Made by a program: the position numbers and the translations under genes. A stretch of 19,912 nt of DNA, from NCBI GenBank assembly GCA_937863915.1, contig CALMID010000472.1, forward strand, positions 1 through 19,912, in the 5' to 3' direction. The notes beneath the pieces were generated by a model. It did no database searches. It was not told the DNA's origin and worked only from the letters and a program-made list of their open reading frames with translations. Positions 1 to 8,070 of this stretch are shown here, in pieces; within the stretch, counting starts at the first letter, position 1; every line of letters starts with the position of its first letter. The DNA comes from an uncultured Pseudomonas sp. (GTDB lineage: Bacteria > Pseudomonadota > Gammaproteobacteria > Pseudomonadales > Pseudomonadaceae).

Positions 1-3000
1 GGGTGCGTGCATGGTCACGCCCATCAGCTGATCGGCCATTTCCATGGCGATCTTGTTGTGGGTGATGTAGATGAACTGCACAGTGGCCGACATCTCTTTC
101 ACCAGCCGCGCGTAGCGACCGACGTTGGCATCGTCCAGCGGCGCGTCCACCTCGTCGAGCATGCAGAATGGCGCCGGGTTGAGCTTGAAGATGGCAAACA
201 CCAGCGCCAGCGCGGTGAGTGCCTTCTCGCCACCGGAAAGCAGGTGGATGGTGCTGTTCTTCTTGCCCGGCGGGCGCGCCATGATCGCCACACCGGTATC
301 GAGCAGATCTTCGCCAGTCAGTTCCAGATAGGCGTGGCCGCCACCGAACACCTTGGGGAACAGCGCCTGCAGGCCACTGTTGATCTGATCGAAGGTGTCC
401 TTGAAGCGGTTGCGGGTTTCCTTGTCGATCTTGCGGATGACGTTTTCCAGGGTATCGAGCGCCTCGACCAGGTCATCGTTCTGCGCGTCCAGGTAACGCT
501 TGCGCTCGGACTGCTGCTGGTATTCGTCAATCGCCGCCAGGTTGATCGCGCCCAAACGGGCGATGCGCCCGGCCAGCTGCTCCAGCTGCTGTTCCCAGAC
601 GCTCTCGCTGGCCTCCGCCGGCAGGCTGGCCAGCACGCCATGCAGGTCATAGCCATCCTCGGCCAGTTGGTCAGCCAGGGCCTTGCGCCGCACATTGAGC
701 GCCTGCCAGTCCATGCGCTGCTGCTCCAGCTGGCCACGCAGCAGTTGCGCCTGTTGCTCGGCCTGGCTGCGGCGTTTCTCGGCATCGCGCAGCTCGCGGT
801 CGGCATCTTCCAGGGCCAGACGCGCCAGCTTGAGTTCTTCCTCGACGCTCATGCGTCGCTCCAGCAATTCTTCGAGCTTGATGCGCAGCTCTTCGAGTGG
901 CGCTTCGCCCTCCTCCAGATTGAGGCTGAGCTGTTCACGACGCTCGATGGCACGCTCGAACTGCAGCTCCAGGCGTTCCAGCGCCTGGCGCGTGGATTCG
1001 TGCTGGGCGCGGATCGAGCCCAGGCGCACGGCCAGCTGATGGGCATGATCCTTGTGCTGACGCGCCTCCTGGCGAACACGATCGAGGCGCTCGCGCAACT
1101 GATCACGGGTGGCCAGCAGCAACTCGCGCTGCTCGGTGTCGCTGGCCATGGCATCCAGCGCATCCTGCAGGGTCAGCCGTGCTTCGCCCAGCTGCTCGTG
1201 CTCCAGCGCCCGCTGCTCGGCCAGCTCAGCCAGCTCTTCCTGCAGGCGACGCCGGCGCAGGGTCAACTGCTCGACCTTGGCCTGCTGCGCCGACAGCTGC
1301 GCCTTCAGCTCGCCATGGCGACGTGATTCGTCCTGCAGGCGACGACGCTGCTCCTCGCGCTGCTGCTCCTGCTGCTGCTGGCGGCTACGCAGGCTCTGCA
1401 GGCGCTCCTCCAGCTCGGCCAGGGCCATTTCCCGCTCATCACGCTCGGCCTGCAGGCGCTCCAGTTCCTGGCCACGGGCCAGCACCCCACTCTCGGCCGC
1501 ACTGGCGCGGCGCACCCGCAGAAAATGCCGGCCAACCCAGTAGCCGTCACGGCTGATCAGGCTGTCGCCCTCGGCCAGCTGGCCACGCTGGGCCAGCGCC
1601 TCCTCCAGGGTTTCGACCGGACGCACCCGGCCCAGCCACGGGCTCAGATCCAGACTGGCCTCGACCTTGTCCAGCAAGCTGCCAGCCACCCGAGTGCCGT
1701 GGCGCGGCGCACTGACCAGACGCAACTCACCCTGATCGAAGCCCTTGAGGTCGAGGCCGTTGAAATCGTCCAGCAGCACGGCCTGCAGGTCGGCACCGAG
1801 CACGGTTTCCACCGCCAGTTCCCAGCCACTTTCCACCCGCAGCCCTTCGGCCAGACGCGGCCGACTGGCCAACTGCTGCTCGCGCAGCCACTCGGCGGCG
1901 CCCTTGCCGGGGTTCAGCGCGGCCTGTTGCAAGGCCTCCAGCGAAGCGATGCGGCCATTCAGGCGCTGCAACTCGCCCTGCGCCTGCTGCTGGGCCTGCT
2001 GGGCCTGCTGCAGCTCCTCGCGCAGGCTGTGCAGGCGTTCGGCCTGCTGTTCTTCGGCTTGCTGCAGTTCTTCCAGGGTCAGTTCGCCGCAGGCCAGCTG
2101 TTCACTGAGGTCAAGAATCGCCGCATCCTGCGGGTCGGCCGCCAGCTGCGCCTGCTCGTCCTGCAGGCGTCGCTCGCGCTCCTGCACACGCTCAAGCGCC
2201 TGCTCCAGCTGCTGGATGCGCGACTGCTGCACCTCGGCCTGCCGCCGCGGTTCGGCGCTGCGCTGGTTGAAGCCGTCCCACTGCTCCTGCCAGGCGTGCA
2301 TGGCGCCTTCGGCTTCTTCCAGCTGGGCACTGGCTTCCTCGGCCGCCGCGGCGCTCATTTCCTGCTCGGGGGCAAGCATGTCCAGCTCTTCACCGAGGGT
2401 CGCCAGCAGCGTGCGGTCATGACCCAGGTGCGATTCGGTTTCCAGGCGCGCGCGCTCCGCCTCGCGCAGGTCGTCCTGCAGCTGACGCAGACGCTGCTGA
2501 CCGTGCTGGATGCTCTGCTCGACCCGGGCGATATCACCGCCCACCGAGTAGAAGCGCCCCTGGACCTGATTGAAACGTTCGGACAGCTCGTGATGACCGT
2601 CACGCAGGCGCTCGATGCTGGCATCGGCACTGCGCTGCTCGGCCACCAGCGCCTCGAAGGCCACTTCCTGATCGCCGATCACCGCCTCGCGGCTGCCAAC
2701 CTGCTGGTTCAGTGCCTGCCACTTGAGCGCGGCCAGCTGGGCCTTGAGCTGGCGTTCCTCGGCCTTGTATTCCTGGTATTTCTCGGCGGCCTGGGCCTGA
2801 CGGTGCAGGCGTTCGAGCTGGCGCTCCAGCTCCTCGCGCAGGTCGGTCAGGCGCGCCAGATTCTCGTGGGTGCGGCGGATGCGGCTCTCGGTCTCGCGGC
2901 GGCGCTCCTTGTACTTGGAGATGCCGGCGGCTTCCTCGATGAAATTGCGCAGATCCTCGGGCTTGGCCTCGATCAGCTTGCTGATCATGCCCTGCTCGAT

Positions 3001-3429
3001 GATCGAGTAGCTGCGCGGCCCCAGGCCCGTGCCGAGGAAGATGTCGGTGATGTCGCGACGCCGGCACTTGGTGCCGTTGAGAAAGTAAGTGTTCTGTCCG
3101 TCGCGGGTCACCCGGCGGCGGATGGAGATTTCGGCAAAGGCCGCGTACTCGCCCACCAGCGAGTTGTCGCTGTTGTCGAAGATCAGCTCGATAGAGGCCT
3201 GGGTCACCGGCTTGCGGGTATTGGAGCCGTTGAAGATGACGTCAGTCATCGACTCGCCGCGCAGGTTCTTTGCCGAGCTTTCGCCCATCACCCAGCGCAC
3301 GGCGTCAATGATGTTGGACTTGCCACAGCCGTTGGGCCCGACCACCGCCGCCATGTTGCTGGGAAAGTTGACCGTGGTCGGATCGACGAAGGACTTGAAG
3401 CCCGCCAGCCTGATGCACTTGAGGCGCAT
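1..3429 (-). CDS. smc: Chromosome segregation ATPase SMC (C-terminus cut by window edge)
   Basis: SMC is the ATPase of the SMC-ScpA-ScpB condensin that compacts and segregates the chromosome. I read 1143 codons in one frame from the ATG at 3429 to base 1 with no stop. Near the N-terminus is Walker A GPNGCGKS (residues 31-38). A long Glu/Arg/Gln-rich coiled coil fills the middle, with a hinge expected near its centre. The ABC signature LSGGEKAL is at about 1064-1071, and Walker B MLDEVDAP with its Asp at about 1092 follows. The last visible residues (ITHNKIAMEMADQLMGVTM) are typical of the C-terminal end, so roughly 20 codons are missing. Pseudomonas SMC is usually about 1160 residues. The start lies 7 bases after the stop of the GntR-type regulator gene, so the two are probably cotranscribed. 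Confidence 0.97.
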   Translation of the reverse strand, partial: MRLKCIRLAGFKSFVDPTTVNFPSNMAAVVGPNGCGKSNIIDAVRWVMGESSAKNLRGESMTDVIFNGSNTRKPVTQASIELIFDNSDNSLVGEYAAFAEISIRRRVTRDGQNTYFLNGTKCRRRDITDIFLGTGLGPRSYSIIEQGMISKLIEAKPEDLRNFIEEAAGISKYKERRRETESRIRRTHENLARLTDLREELERQLERLHRQAQAAEKYQEYKAEERQLKAQLAALKWQALNQQVGSREAVIGDQEVAFEALVAEQRSADASIERLRDGHHELSERFNQVQGRFYSVGGDIARVEQSIQHGQQRLRQLQDDLREAERARLETESHLGHDRTLLATLGEELDMLAPEQEMSAAAAEEASAQLEEAEGAMHAWQEQWDGFNQRSAEPRRQAEVQQSRIQQLEQALERVQERERRLQDEQAQLAADPQDAAILDLSEQLACGELTLEELQQAEEQQAERLHSLREELQQAQQAQQQAQGELQRLNGRIASLEALQQAALNPGKGAAEWLREQQLASRPRLAEGLRVESGWELAVETVLGADLQAVLLDDFNGLDLKGFDQGELRLVSAPRHGTRVAGSLLDKVEASLDLSPWLGRVRPVETLEEALAQRGQLAEGDSLISRDGYWVGRHFLRVRRASAAESGVLARGQELERLQAERDEREMALAELEERLQSLRSRQQQQEQQREEQRRRLQDESRRHGELKAQLSAQQAKVEQLTLRRRRLQEELAELAEQRALEHEQLGEARLTLQDALDAMASDTEQRELLLATRDQLRERLDRVRQEARQHKDHAHQLAVRLGSIRAQHESTRQALERLELQFERAIERREQLSLNLEEGEAPLEELRIKLEELLERRMSVEEELKLARLALEDADRELRDAEKRRSQAEQQAQLLRGQLEQQRMDWQALNVRRKALADQLAEDGYDLHGVLASLPAEASESVWEQQLEQLAGRIARLGAINLAAIDEYQQQSERKRYLDAQNDDLVEALDTLENVIRKIDKETRNRFKDTFDQINSGLQALFPKVFGGGHAYLELTGEDLLDTGVAIMARPPGKKNSTIHLLSGGEKALTALALVFAIFKLNPAPFCMLDEVDAPLDDANVGRYARLVKEMSATVQFIYITHNKIAMEMADQLMGVTMHAP

Positions 3430-3436
3430 ACCGACC

Positions 3437-4096
3437 TCAGCGCTCGGCCAGTGCCATCAGCACCAGCGCTCTGTTGTGCTCGCCATAGGCGTCCAGCACA
3501 TCGCGCACCGCCACCTCGTCACGGGCAATCACGGCCTGCAGCAGGCTGGCGAAGGTGCTGACGAACTGCGCCATCTCGCCCTTACGCCGCTCCAGCGCCA
3601 GGTGATAGGTGCGACTGATGGCCGGCAGCAGATTCTCCAGGGTTTCCTGCAAATACAGGTTGTTGGCGAACGGGAAGGACGCGCGCATCACATCGAAGCT
3701 GCTCTCGACGAAGGCATTGATGTCCTCGCGCTGCATGCTGTCGACCAGGCGTTGCTGAATGACCAGAAACGGCTGCAGGTCGCTCTCCTGCTGCCAGCCA
3801 CGTGCAACGGCCAGGCCCAGCTTGATGTAGAGGTAGATCACCAGCTCGTAGAGGTTGGCCACATGCTGCGGGGTCAGCTCGGACACCTGGGCACCCCGAC
3901 GCGGCAGGATGGTGATCAGATGGCGCCGTTCCAGAATCAGCAGCGCCTCGCGTACCGAGCCGCGACTGACATTCAGCGCCTGGGTCACCTTGATCTCCTG
4001 AATGCGCTCACGTTCCTTGAGCTCGCCGCGGATGATGCGCTCAGCCAGGTGTTGGGCAATCTGTTCGGCGAGGCTGTCCGGTGCCTTGAAGGTCAT
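3437..4096 (-). CDS. GntR-family transcriptional regulator, FCD (FadR-like) type
   Basis: This is a 219-residue DNA-binding repressor or activator. Residues 6-72 form a GntR winged helix-turn-helix, with the recognition region NVSRGSVREALLILERR. The rest is an all-helical FCD-type ligand domain. The ATG at 4096 is preceded by AAGGAACAGC, a good ribosome binding site. The same frame opens further upstream to 4192, but the extra residues lie in the promoter region and look unlike the family. The gene is divergent from alkB2 with a palindrome in between, and sits directly upstream of smc; this matches the PA1526 locus of P. aeruginosa as I recall it. The FCD histidines that usually bind metal are not evident, so its ligand may differ from typical members. 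A role in controlling alkB2 is inference from position. Confidence 0.93.
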   Translation of the reverse strand: MTFKAPDSLAEQIAQHLAERIIRGELKERERIQEIKVTQALNVSRGSVREALLILERRHLITILPRRGAQVSELTPQHVANLYELVIYLYIKLGLAVARGWQQESDLQPFLVIQQRLVDSMQREDINAFVESSFDVMRASFPFANNLYLQETLENLLPAISRTYHLALERRKGEMAQFVSTFASLLQAVIARDEVAVRDVLDAYGEHNRALVLMALAER

Positions 4097-4207
4097 GCTG
4101 TTCCTTACTGGAGGGGCCTTCTGGAGTGGCGCGCAGTTTATCACAGGGCCCTCTTCGACCAAGCCTGACGACCGCCCATCGAAGGTTTGCACGAACTCAA
4201 TGGCTAT

Positions 4208-4236
4208 TTGTAGGATTGTCGGACAATCCCTATAAC
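4208..4236 (+). promoter_or_regulatory. Putative sigma-70 promoter of alkB2
   Basis: A TATAAC -10 box lies at 4231-4236 and a weak TTGTAG -35 at 4208-4213, with 17 bases between them. The ATG of alkB2 is at 4259, behind a GGAG ribosome binding site at 4245-4248. The spacer is almost entirely filled by the 17-bp palindrome. The -10 matches the consensus at five of six positions; the -35 matches only TTG, so this is a suggestion. Confidence 0.45.
4213..4229. promoter_or_regulatory. Perfect 17-bp palindrome, likely operator of the GntR/FCD regulator
   Basis: The sequence GGATTGTCGGACAATCC is an exact inverted repeat of 8 bases around one central base. Its core TTGTCGGACAA fits TNGTNNNACNA, the general form reported for FadR-subfamily GntR operators. 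It lies between the divergent regulator and alkB2 genes and inside the spacer of the predicted alkB2 promoter, where a bound protein would block RNA polymerase. The repeat is seen directly; which protein binds is inferred. Confidence 0.7.
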
Positions 4237-4258
4237 AAGAAACTGGAGACCTGCCACC

Positions 4259-5395
4259 ATGTTCGAACGCCTGCCTTCCAACTGGATGCTTGCCCTGAAG
4301 AGCATCGGCTACTGGTTCTGGGTGATCCCGGTCGCCCTGCTGCCCCTGAGCTACAAGCTCTCACTGAACAGCGCCAACCCCGATGCCTGGGCTTTCCTTG
4401 TGCCGCTGGTGATCTTCGGCCTGATTCCGGTTCTGGACGCAATCATCGGCCGCGATCCGGCCAACCCGGACGAGACGCAACAGGTCCCGGTGATGGAACA
4501 GCAGGCGTATTACCGCTGGCTGACGCTGGCCAGCGTCGCCGGCCTGCTCGGCATGCTCCTGTGGTCAGGCTGGATTCTGGCCACTTACAGCGCCTGGAGC
4601 TGGATCGGCCAACTGGGCTGGGTGCTCTCGGCGGGCATCATCATGGGCGGCATCGGCATCACCGTTGCCCATGAGCTGGTGCACAAGGACTCCGCCCTGG
4701 AACAGAATGCCGGTGGCCTGCTGCTGGCCGCCGTCTGCTACGCGGGCTTCAAGGTCGAGCATGTACGCGGTCACCATGTGCACGTATCGACCCCCGAAGA
4801 CGCCTCTTCGTCCCGCTACGGCCAGAGCCTCTACAGCTTCCTGCCGCATGCCTACAAGCACAACTTCCTCAACGCCTGGAAGCTGGAGGCCGAACGCCTC
4901 AAGCGCAAAGGCCTGAGCCCGCTGTCGCGGCACAATGAACTGATCTGGTGGTATGCCCTCAGTGGCGTTTTCCTGCTCGGTTTCACGATCGCCTTTGGCT
5001 GGCTGGGCGCGCTGTTCTTCCTGGGCCAGAGCTTCGTGGCGTTCACCCTGCTGGAGATCGTCAACTACCTGGAGCACTACGGCCTGCACCGGCGCAAGCT
5101 TGACAACGGCCGCTACGAGCGGACCAACCCCAACCACTCGTGGAACAGCAACTACCTGCTGACCAACCTGTTTCTCTTCCACCTGCAACGCCACTCCGAC
5201 CACCACGCCTACGCCAAGCGCCGCTACCAGGTGCTGCGCCACTACGACGAAAGCCCGCAGCTGCCCAATGGCTATGCCGGCATGGTGGTGCTGGCACTGA
5301 TCCCGCCGCTGTGGTTTGCCGTGATGAACCCACGAGTCCGCGCCTATTACGCTGGCGAAGAGCACCAGCTCAACGCCGGACAGCAAGCCATCTGA
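4259..5395 (+). CDS. alkB2: Alkane 1-monooxygenase AlkB2
   Basis: This integral-membrane non-heme diiron enzyme hydroxylates the terminal methyl of alkanes, using electrons from rubredoxin. It has 378 residues, close to the family length. The histidine clusters that bind the two irons are present: HELVH (138-142), HVRGHHVH (168-175), NYLEHYGLH (269-277, the AlkB signature) and LQRHSDHH (309-316). Several hydrophobic segments (about 13-32, 44-64, 86-108, 114-134, 232-268) form the membrane bundle. No rubredoxin or rubredoxin reductase gene is in the window, so electron partners must be elsewhere. The name alkB2 rests on the P. aeruginosa neighbourhood (GntR regulator and smc adjacent). Chain-length preference cannot be told from the sequence alone. 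Confidence 0.95.
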   Translation: MFERLPSNWMLALKSIGYWFWVIPVALLPLSYKLSLNSANPDAWAFLVPLVIFGLIPVLDAIIGRDPANPDETQQVPVMEQQAYYRWLTLASVAGLLGMLLWSGWILATYSAWSWIGQLGWVLSAGIIMGGIGITVAHELVHKDSALEQNAGGLLLAAVCYAGFKVEHVRGHHVHVSTPEDASSSRYGQSLYSFLPHAYKHNFLNAWKLEAERLKRKGLSPLSRHNELIWWYALSGVFLLGFTIAFGWLGALFFLGQSFVAFTLLEIVNYLEHYGLHRRKLDNGRYERTNPNHSWNSNYLLTNLFLFHLQRHSDHHAYAKRRYQVLRHYDESPQLPNGYAGMVVLALIPPLWFAVMNPRVRAYYAGEEHQLNAGQQAI

Positions 5396-5415
5396 ACCCC
5401 GCCTGATCCCGGTCA

Positions 5416-5443
5416 ACTGCGCCTGGCTCCGGCCAGGCGCAGT
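5416..5443 (+). terminator. Strong stem-loop after alkB2
   Basis: A perfect 12-bp inverted repeat, ACTGCGCCTGGC and its complement, surrounds a TCCG loop 21 bases after the alkB2 stop. There is no T-tract, so it is not a classical intrinsic terminator. It could protect the 3' end of the alkB2 mRNA or act with Rho. Confidence 0.5.
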
Positions 5444-5508
5444 CGCATAGGCAATCCGGTAAAGCCGGGGTTAGTCTTGTTCGATGTCCCGCTGAACGAC
5501 ATCCGACC

Positions 5509-6336
5509 ATGAATCACCTGCCGCTGCGCGAACGCCTCTACAAGATCATCTTCGAATACGACAGCGCCGCCGGCCGGCGCTTCGATACCTGGCTGTTTGT
5601 CCTGATCCTCGCCAGCCTGGCGGTGGTGCTGGTCGACAGCGTGGAAAGCTACCGGCAGCGCTTTGGCACCGCTCTAACCCTGCTGGAATGGGGGTTTACC
5701 CTGATCTTCGCGGCCGAGTACCTGACCCGCCTGTACTGCTCGCCCAAGCGGTTACGCTATGCCTTCAGCTTCTTCGGCCTGATTGACCTGCTCGCGGTAC
5801 TGCCCAGCCTGCTGGCGCTGTTCTTCCCCGCCTCGCAATACCTGATGGTGGTGCGCATCCTGCGCCTGCTGCGGATCTTCCGCGTGCTCAAGCTGCGCCA
5901 GTACCGGATCCAGGCCAACTTCCTGCTCACGGCGCTACGCAGCAGCCGGCAGAAGATCACCGTGTTTTTCGTCAGCATCGCCAGCATGGTCGTGGTGTTC
6001 GGCGCCGTGATGTACGTGATCGAAGGCCCGGCCAATGGCTTTACCAGCATTCCCCAGAGCATCTACTGGGCCATCGTCACCCTGACCACCGTCGGCTTTG
6101 GCGACATCACCCCCAAAACCCCGCTCGGCCAGGCCGTCGCCAGCCTGGTGATGATCACCGGTTACGCCGTGATCGCCGTGCCCACCGGCATTTTCACCGC
6201 CGAACTGAGCAACGCCATGCGCAACGATGGCGTGCTCAAACAGCCCTGCCCGTGCTGCCCGAAAGCCGAACACGAGGCCAATGCCAGCTTCTGCAGCCGC
6301 TGCGGCAGCGCCCTGTTCACCCGACCGCCGATCTGA
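5509..6336 (+). CDS. Voltage-sensor-type potassium channel with C-terminal zinc ribbon
   Basis: This 275-residue, six-helix channel subunit of the voltage-gated ion channel superfamily is expected to form tetramers in the inner membrane. S4 carries the regular positive pattern R116, R119, R122, R125, K128, typical of a voltage sensor. The pore loop has the canonical K+ filter TTVGFGD (TVGFGD at 194-199), followed by S6. After S6 the cytoplasmic tail holds CPCC (247-250) and CSRCG (262-266), two Cys pairs spaced as in a zinc ribbon. The start ATG has no clear Shine-Dalgarno sequence, and an inverted repeat GATGTC-N9-GACATC (5483-5503) lies just before it. The gene is alone on its strand between two stem-loops. 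P. aeruginosa has a similar channel; its physiological role is not known to me. Confidence 0.92.
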   Translation: MNHLPLRERLYKIIFEYDSAAGRRFDTWLFVLILASLAVVLVDSVESYRQRFGTALTLLEWGFTLIFAAEYLTRLYCSPKRLRYAFSFFGLIDLLAVLPSLLALFFPASQYLMVVRILRLLRIFRVLKLRQYRIQANFLLTALRSSRQKITVFFVSIASMVVVFGAVMYVIEGPANGFTSIPQSIYWAIVTLTTVGFGDITPKTPLGQAVASLVMITGYAVIAVPTGIFTAELSNAMRNDGVLKQPCPCCPKAEHEANASFCSRCGSALFTRPPI

Positions 6337-6344
6337 CGCCGCAT

Positions 6345-6373
6345 AAAAAAGCCCGCCGGTTGGCGGGCTTTTT
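6345..6373. terminator. Bidirectional intrinsic terminator between the channel gene and ccmI
   Basis: A GCCCGCC/GGCGGGC stem with a GGTT loop is flanked by a run of A on the left and a run of T on the right. It therefore works as a rho-independent terminator in both directions. It lies 8 bases after the channel stop and 12 bases after the ccmI stop, and ends both convergent transcription units. Confidence 0.93.
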
Positions 6374-6385
6374 CCTGAGCGATGC

Positions 6386-7588
6386 TTAGCGCTGATCGGC
6401 CTCGCTGATGCGCACGGACTGTTGCTCGGTGCTCTGACTGGAAACACTCGCGCTGCGTCCGATCCATTCACCAGCCGTGGCATTGCCGGCACGCGACACC
6501 CGCGCCACCAGCTGCACCTGGGGGAATTTCGACAATTTCAGCTGCGGCATCATCGCATCGCTGTCACTCAGGCTCACCTCGGCCGGCAAATCGGCTACCG
6601 TCAGGCGCTTGACCGCCAGCGGCATGGGCGGGCCGGACAGGGCACGGGCGAAGACGAACACCGCATCACCGGGCTGCACCTTGTCCTTGAGCGCAGCATC
6701 CAGCTCGACCCTGACCTTGAGGCTGGCCGCTGCCGGCGCAGAGACCGTAGCCACGGCGGGCGCCGCATCGCCCAGCTGCTCGCGGGCACGGGCGATACCG
6801 CTCTGAATAGCCTCACGCGACGGGTCTTCGGCCGGCAGCGCCGCCACCAGACGTTCCCAGTAACGCACCGCATCGGCATAGCGTCCGGCCTCGTAGCCGG
6901 CGATACCGAGCAGCCCCAGGCTGGTCACCTCTTCCGGATCGGCCTGCAGCGCCTCATCGGTCAGTTGCTGCAGGCTCTCGCTCCACTGCTTGTTCTGGGC
7001 GAAATACTGCGCCTGTGCCCACTGTCCGAGCAGCGCCGGCTCACGCCCGGCGAGCCTGACCGCTTCGGCAAACGCCTTGGCGGCATCAGCAGCGCGCTCC
7101 TGCGCCATGTAGGTACGGCCGAGGAAATACCAGCCCTCGGGGTCTTCAGGACGGCTCTTGACGCTCTGCTCCAGACGCTCGGTCATCTCCGACATGCTAC
7201 GTGGCGCCATTTGCGCCAGCTCGCGACTCTGCTGCACCTGATCCAGGCCACCCCACTGCAGGTACAGGCCCAGGCCAAGCACCGGCACCAGCAGTGCCGA
7301 CGCCAGCGGCAGCCACTGCCCCAGACGGCGCTGCGCCGCCTCTTCACGCTCGGCATCGGCCAGCAGCTCACGGGCGGCTTCGGCCTGGCCGGCCGCCAGT
7401 TGCTCAGCATTGAGGGTGCCGGCGGCCTGCTGCGCCTGCAGCTCGGCCACACGTTCCTGATAGAGCGCCACGTTCAGTGCGGTGCGATCCTCTTCGGCCT
7501 GAGCCTTGCGACCACGCAGCAGAGGAACCAACAGAAAGGACATCGCCACCAGCAACAGCAGGCCGGCGGGCAACCAGAAATCGATCAT
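6386..7588 (-). CDS. ccmI: Cytochrome c maturation protein CcmI (CycH)
   Basis: CcmI binds the C-terminus of apocytochrome c and delivers it to the CcmF-CcmH heme ligation complex. The 400-residue protein has an N-terminal membrane segment (about 3-21), a cytoplasmic coiled region, a second membrane segment (about 92-112) and a periplasmic part with TPR repeats (about 140-270, for example [20 protein letters not shown]). A beta-rich C-terminal domain follows. I chose the ATG at 7588, which shares one base with the ccmH stop (TGATG); a GTG codon directly before it is an alternative. It is the last gene of the ccm operon. Confidence 0.95.
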   Translation of the reverse strand: MIDFWLPAGLLLLVAMSFLLVPLLRGRKAQAEEDRTALNVALYQERVAELQAQQAAGTLNAEQLAAGQAEAARELLADAEREEAAQRRLGQWLPLASALLVPVLGLGLYLQWGGLDQVQQSRELAQMAPRSMSEMTERLEQSVKSRPEDPEGWYFLGRTYMAQERAADAAKAFAEAVRLAGREPALLGQWAQAQYFAQNKQWSESLQQLTDEALQADPEEVTSLGLLGIAGYEAGRYADAVRYWERLVAALPAEDPSREAIQSGIARAREQLGDAAPAVATVSAPAAASLKVRVELDAALKDKVQPGDAVFVFARALSGPPMPLAVKRLTVADLPAEVSLSDSDAMMPQLKLSKFPQVQLVARVSRAGNATAGEWIGRSASVSSQSTEQQSVRISEADQR

Positions 7589-8070
7589 CACTTCTTATCC
7601 AGCAGTTGGTTATCCAGCAGTTGAGCCAGGCGCTCGCGCTCCTCGGCCGACAGGTCAGAAGCAGCGGCACTGGCCGCGCCGCGGCGACGGCGCCAGACAA
7701 TCACGCCCAGGGTCAATACGCCCAGCCCAAGCAACCCCGCCGGGCCGTACCAGAGCAGCAGGGTCTTGCTCGACAGTGGCGGGTTGTAGAGGACGAAATC
7801 GCCATAGCGATCGACCAGGAACTCGACGATCTCGGCATTGCTCTTGCCCTCGGCGAACATGCGGTAGATCTCGCGGCGCAGGTCCATGGCAATCGGCGCA
7901 TTGGAGTCGGCGATGTTCTGGTTCTGGCACTTGGGGCAACGCAGTTCTTCGGTGAGCTGACGGAAGCGCTGACGCTCGCCTTCATCCTTGAACTCGTAGG
8001 TATCGATGGCCGCCAGCGCAACGCTGCTGAGGCTGAAGCCCAGCAGCAGGCCACAGAGCAGTTTCTTCAC
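7588..8070 (-). CDS. ccmH: Cytochrome c maturation thiol-redox protein CcmH (CycL)
   Basis: CcmH reduces or holds the CXXCH thiols of apocytochrome c so that heme can be attached. The 160-residue protein has a Sec signal peptide (1-21), the family motif LRCPKCQNQ with redox cysteines C45 and C48, and one membrane helix near 105-125 followed by a short basic cytoplasmic tail. The start is GTG at 8070, overlapping the ccmG stop as GTGA. The same frame continues upstream to 8283, but that part lies within ccmG and would bury the signal peptide. The short form agrees with Pseudomonas CcmH, in which the TPR part is the separate protein CcmI. Confidence 0.95.
   Translation of the reverse strand: MKKLLCGLLLGFSLSSVALAAIDTYEFKDEGERQRFRQLTEELRCPKCQNQNIADSNAPIAMDLRREIYRMFAEGKSNAEIVEFLVDRYGDFVLYNPPLSSKTLLLWYGPAGLLGLGVLTLGVIVWRRRRGAASAAASDLSAEERERLAQLLDNQLLDKK

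Noticed and set aside
7..1326. Long open frame of 439 codons on the plus strand opposite smc
   Set aside because: It is the complementary frame of a high-GC coding sequence, rich in Gln, Leu and Ala, with no recognisable domain; the minus strand encodes SMC without interruption.
1981..2050. Repetitive ctgctgctg-like stretches in smc, considered as a repeat array
   Set aside because: They encode Gln/Ala/Leu-rich coiled coil and vary at codon level; there are no regular repeats and spacers.
1525..3561. Long open frame of 678 codons on the plus strand opposite smc
   Set aside because: Same antisense artefact; it has no ribosome binding site or family motif, and SMC motifs are clear on the other strand.
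4097..4192. N-terminal extension of the GntR regulator
   Set aside because: The extra 32 codons precede a strong ribosome binding site and ATG at 4096, and do not look like family sequence.
4565..5416. 283-codon open frame opposite alkB2
   Set aside because: Its composition follows the reverse complement of alkB2, and all diiron histidine motifs lie in the plus-strand frame.
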